A program made the translations under genes and the position numbers. From Firm-04 sp045628085 (GTDB lineage: Bacteria > Bacillota > Clostridia > Oscillospirales > Ruminococcaceae): a stretch of 17,080 bases of DNA. The notes under the pieces were generated by a model. The model worked only from the letters and a program-made list of their open reading frames with translations. It had not been told where the DNA came from and searched no databases. The stretch is taken from contig JAZQOZ010000207.1 of NCBI GenBank assembly GCA_045628085.1, forward strand, positions 1 through 17,080, written 5' to 3'. This document shows positions 14,856 through 17,080 of the stretch, piece after piece (within the stretch, counting starts at the first letter, position 1; the number at the start of each line of letters is the position of its first letter).

Positions 14856-14893
14856 TCGCTCCCTTCTGCTTCTATCATAACGCATGGGAGCGA
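14856..14893. promoter_or_regulatory. 8-bp inverted repeat spanning -10 box and ribosome binding site
   Basis: TCGCTCCC (14856-14863) and GGGAGCGA (14886-14893) are exact inverted copies 22 bases apart. One arm overlaps the ribosome binding site of the hemolysin III gene, the other lies in the promoter spacer, with the -10 box between them. Confidence 0.3.
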
Positions 14894-14902
14894 AAAAATC
14901 AA
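14874..14902 (-). promoter_or_regulatory. Promoter of the hemolysin III gene
   Basis: On the minus strand: TTGATT (14902-14897), 17-base spacer, TATGAT (14879-14874). The expected leader is very short, about 17 bases, and contains the ribosome binding site. Confidence 0.65.
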
Positions 14903-14915
14903 CCTACCGTCCGCA

Positions 14916-15011
14916 GAATCGGAGATCTATGTATCTCCGATGATTCGAGTGCGAAATTCATCGCATCTGCGCACATTCTACATCCGGTAGAATGACAGTT
15001 CTACTGACTGT
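14916..15011. repeat. Cluster of hairpins between two minus-strand genes
   Basis: Inverted repeats follow closely: 14918-14926/14933-14941 (9 bp, perfect), 14949-14953/14970-14974, 14974-14981/14987-14994 (8 bp, 5-base loop) and 14995-14999/15007-15011. The word CCGCAGAAT at 14911-14919 also occurs at 195-203 and 4809-4817, so this may belong to the same dispersed repeat family. No coding sense. Confidence 0.45.
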
Positions 15012-15013
15012 AA

Positions 15014-15062
15014 TGAAAAAAGTACAGTGCCCATCGCCCATATCCGAGCGAAAAGCACTGTG
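15014..15062 (-). terminator. Terminator of the LRR protein gene
   Basis: On the minus strand ACAGTGC (15061-15055) pairs with GCACTGT (15030-15024), followed by ACTTTTTTC. The loop is long (24 bases) and partly self-paired, so strength is moderate. Confidence 0.6.
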
Positions 15063-15088
15063 CCTGCGTGTAATATTATGAAAAATGT

Positions 15089-16699
15089 TCAGGTAAGACC
15101 GAGTTCTTCTGCAAGATCATCATATTTCTGGAACTCATCACCGTAATAGTCATTTTTCCACATATCCATCATCTGTTCATATCGCGGATTACCCCAGCGC
15201 CAGCCCTGATCAACTGAACCGGAACCAGACAAAACAATTTTTGCATCCGGATATGCTTCCTGTAAAATCGAAACACTGTTCCAGCCGCAGTAAGTCGATT
15301 CCATCCAGATACGCTGCATCATCGGAGAATTGAGCAGCGGTGAAATATCGCTGATCGGATTATAGCTGATATTCACATCGACCAGCTCATGCAGTTCTGC
15401 AAGCGGCGAAAGATCGGAAATTCGGTTGAGGAACACTTCGAGATAATGCAGATGCTTGAGATTCGTCAGCGGCGAAATATCCCAGATTGAATTATCAGCA
15501 AGAATCAGCAGACGAAGTTCCGGCAGCCATTCGCAGATTCCTGAAATATCCGTGATCGACTGATGTCCCAGATCCAATGCAAGAAGATCCTTGCAATATT
15601 TCAAAACTTCCAGATTTCCGGAATACATTCGCGGATAATCATAATGAACAATCAAAACGGAAAATGCAACGGCATCCGTGCGAAGTGACCACCGTGAACC
15701 GAGATAAACACGCCAGACAACTTTTGCCGTCCGGATCTGGTCACGGAATTTCGCCATTGTTTCATTTCCCAGACCGCAGTTGCACATATTTACAATTTCG
15801 AGATCAGGGAACTGTGCAACAGCACGCTTCACTTCCGGCAGATCATCCTCTGTCAGTTTCTTTCCGCTGATATCAAATTCTGTCAGAGAAGAATCATACT
15901 CCTCGCCGTCATAAAATACCGTCCATCCAAAAGAAATATCAGGGAATTCGGTTGACAGCGCAATGCGTTCATCGTCAGTCAATTTCTGACCGTGGAGATC
16001 AACAGTTCTGAGCTGCGGAAACAATCCCAGCAAATCGAAAAGCGATGCATCCAGTTCCACATCCCGAAGATCGAGACTCTCCGTATTGACGAGGACATCT
16101 TTTCCATAGACCTCATAGGTACCGATCACCTCAAAGGATACATCCGGATGAGCCGCCATCAGCTGATTTTTTTCTGTTTCGGGGATCGTTGTGTTGCCAA
16201 ATACGACCGTTTTCAATTTCGGCAAATAATCCAGCGCACGCATGAGCGCTCTGGAATCGGTAATGCCATTTTTGGAAACATCGAGCTTTGTGATATCAGT
16301 CCGATAGGTTTCATCCTCAATATGCACAACCGTCTGATAGATCAGTTCTGTATCCGGAAACGCCTTGCGGAGTGAGATAGACTGTGTGGCATCCACCGGG
16401 AAATCACCGAGATCGGCCTTTTTCAGATTTTTGAAACGCCCGAGATAGGATTTCAACGTATCAAGATCGGGAATTTCCGAACCTTTGAGTGAGATTTCCT
16501 CAGCAAATACATCCGTCTGATTTCCAAACATTTCCAGATGTGTGCGATTATAGATCCAAACACAGATGCCGACAATCAGCAAAACCGCCGCCATAACAGC
16601 CGCAGCAATTCCAAGCCGTTTGACTTTCGCCTTTTCTGGCGGAATCTGCGGTTCAATGACCGGTTCTGCCGCCGGCACCGGAGTTCTTTTTACATCCAT
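15089..16699 (-). CDS. Membrane-anchored leucine-rich-repeat protein
   Basis: A 536-residue protein. A Pro-rich cytoplasmic N terminus (about 1-26) leads to one membrane helix (about 29-50: AAAVMAAVLLIVGICVWIY), so the rest is probably outside the cell. Irregular LRR-like units of about 70-80 residues (IPDLDTLKSYLGRFKNLKK and similar lines ending in FPD) fill residues 70-330. A compact block of internalin-type 22-residue repeats follows at about 385-470 (LLALDLGHQSITDIS, LRLLILADNSIWDIS, LHYLEVFLNRISDLS, LVDVNISYNPISDIS). The C-terminal tail has WRWGNPRYEQM and DYYGDEF. GGAG lies 9 bases before ATG 16699. No clear promoter is seen between it and the tRNA terminator. Such LRR proteins bind proteins or peptides; the partner is unknown. 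Confidence 0.85.
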   Translation of the reverse strand: MDVKRTPVPAAEPVIEPQIPPEKAKVKRLGIAAAVMAAVLLIVGICVWIYNRTHLEMFGNQTDVFAEEISLKGSEIPDLDTLKSYLGRFKNLKKADLGDFPVDATQSISLRKAFPDTELIYQTVVHIEDETYRTDITKLDVSKNGITDSRALMRALDYLPKLKTVVFGNTTIPETEKNQLMAAHPDVSFEVIGTYEVYGKDVLVNTESLDLRDVELDASLFDLLGLFPQLRTVDLHGQKLTDDERIALSTEFPDISFGWTVFYDGEEYDSSLTEFDISGKKLTEDDLPEVKRAVAQFPDLEIVNMCNCGLGNETMAKFRDQIRTAKVVWRVYLGSRWSLRTDAVAFSVLIVHYDYPRMYSGNLEVLKYCKDLLALDLGHQSITDISGICEWLPELRLLILADNSIWDISPLTNLKHLHYLEVFLNRISDLSPLAELHELVDVNISYNPISDISPLLNSPMMQRIWMESTYCGWNSVSILQEAYPDAKIVLSGSGSVDQGWRWGNPRYEQMMDMWKNDYYGDEFQKYDDLAEELGLT

Positions 16700-16752
16700 T
16701 CGATTCAGCTCCAGATTGAAACATTTCGTTAAAAGAATAACATTCTAAGCAG

Positions 16753-16797
16753 AAAGAAATCACCGAAAACCGATCGAGTGATCAATCGGCTTCGGTG
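16753..16797 (-). terminator. Terminator behind tRNA-Gln
   Basis: On the minus strand CACCGAA...CCGAT pairs with ATCGG...TTCGGTG (16796-16784 with 16774-16761, a small asymmetric bulge), followed by ATTTCTTTCT. Confidence 0.7.
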
Positions 16798-16802
16798 TTG
16801 GA

Positions 16803-16874
16803 TTGGGGTAGCAGGATTTGAACCTACGAATACCAGAGTCAAAGTCTGGTGCCTTACCACTTGGCGATACCCCA
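16803..16874 (-). tRNA. tRNA-Gln (anticodon UUG)
   Basis: A complete cloverleaf of 72 bases on the minus strand: acceptor TGGGGTA/TACCCCA, anticodon arm CCAGA-CTTTGAC-TCTGG with anticodon TTG, and GGTTCAAATCC T arm. The discriminator is A at 16803; CCA is not encoded. Confidence 0.95.
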
Positions 16875-16882
16875 GTCAATTT

Positions 16883-16911
16883 ATTATACCACAGAGCGCC
16901 TTAAAAATCAA
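16883..16911 (-). promoter_or_regulatory. Promoter of tRNA-Gln
   Basis: On the minus strand: TTGATT (16911-16906), 17-base spacer, TATAAT (16888-16883). The expected start falls only a few bases before the mature tRNA 5' end at 16874. It lies after the 5S terminator, so the tRNA can be made independently of the rRNA operon. Confidence 0.75.
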
Positions 16912-16933
16912 GGCAATTTCAGGAAAAAATTCA

Positions 16934-16969
16934 GGGTAAAACAAAACCCAGAGCAAAAACTCTGGGTTT
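16934..16969 (-). terminator. Terminator of the rRNA operon
   Basis: A 10-bp stem AAACCCAGAG/CTCTGGGTTT (16944-16953 with 16960-16969, loop of 6) is followed on the minus strand by TTGTTTTACCC. It lies directly after the 5S rRNA 3' end. Confidence 0.85.
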
Positions 16970-16973
16970 CGGT

Positions 16974-17080
<107 letters not shown>

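Noticed and set aside
16700..16760. Promoter for the LRR gene at TAGAAT
   Set aside because: No acceptable -35 box at 16-18 bases spacing; the gene may depend on read-through past the tRNA terminator.

Overview
The window looks like chromosome of a cellulolytic Ruminococcus-like member of the Clostridia (Oscillospiraceae). The pointers are two secreted proteins with type I dockerins, a GH9/CBM4 scaffold typical of cellulosomal cellulases, strong AAGGAGG-type ribosome binding sites, TTGnnn-17-TATAAT promoters, a roughly balanced base composition, and a 5S rRNA plus tRNA-Gln pair of Firmicutes type. I can support the family level; I cannot name a species.

Layout. Bases 1-383 hold no gene: there is a compact block of nested hairpins, a 24-base direct repeat, a strong terminator, and then a palindrome and a -10 box leading into a tight plus-strand operon (384-4740). 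That operon encodes a DgkA-type lipid kinase, a CDP-archaeol-synthase-like (CarS) cytidylyltransferase, a UbiA-superfamily prenyltransferase and a large ATP-grasp/phosphohistidine phosphotransferase that lacks the PEP-binding barrel. A GNAT-like protein follows (4852-5928) after a repeat-bearing gap. Together these suggest an uncharacterised membrane-lipid or prenyl-alcohol pathway.

Next is an OmpR-type response regulator and histidine kinase pair (6042-7945) with its own promoter. Then comes a 995-residue secreted CBM4-Ig-GH9-dockerin protein (8160-11147) whose GH9 catalytic motifs appear to have lost both the base and the acid. Facing it across a shared bidirectional terminator is a minus-strand protein (11284-14043) with an N-terminal dockerin, a Thr-rich pentapeptide linker, a peptidoglycan-binding domain, a possible beta-propeller and a zinc-protease-like HExxH domain.

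The last part is on the minus strand: a hemolysin III/PAQR membrane protein (14170-14850), a hairpin-rich spacer, a membrane-anchored leucine-rich-repeat protein (15089-16699), tRNA-Gln(UUG), and the 3' part of a 5S rRNA running off the window end, so the window stops at the tail of an rRNA operon.

The most interesting items are the dockerin-bearing GH9 that looks catalytically dead, the four-gene lipid operon with its rifampin-phosphotransferase-like enzyme, and the dockerin/peptidoglycan-binding/metallopeptidase protein.
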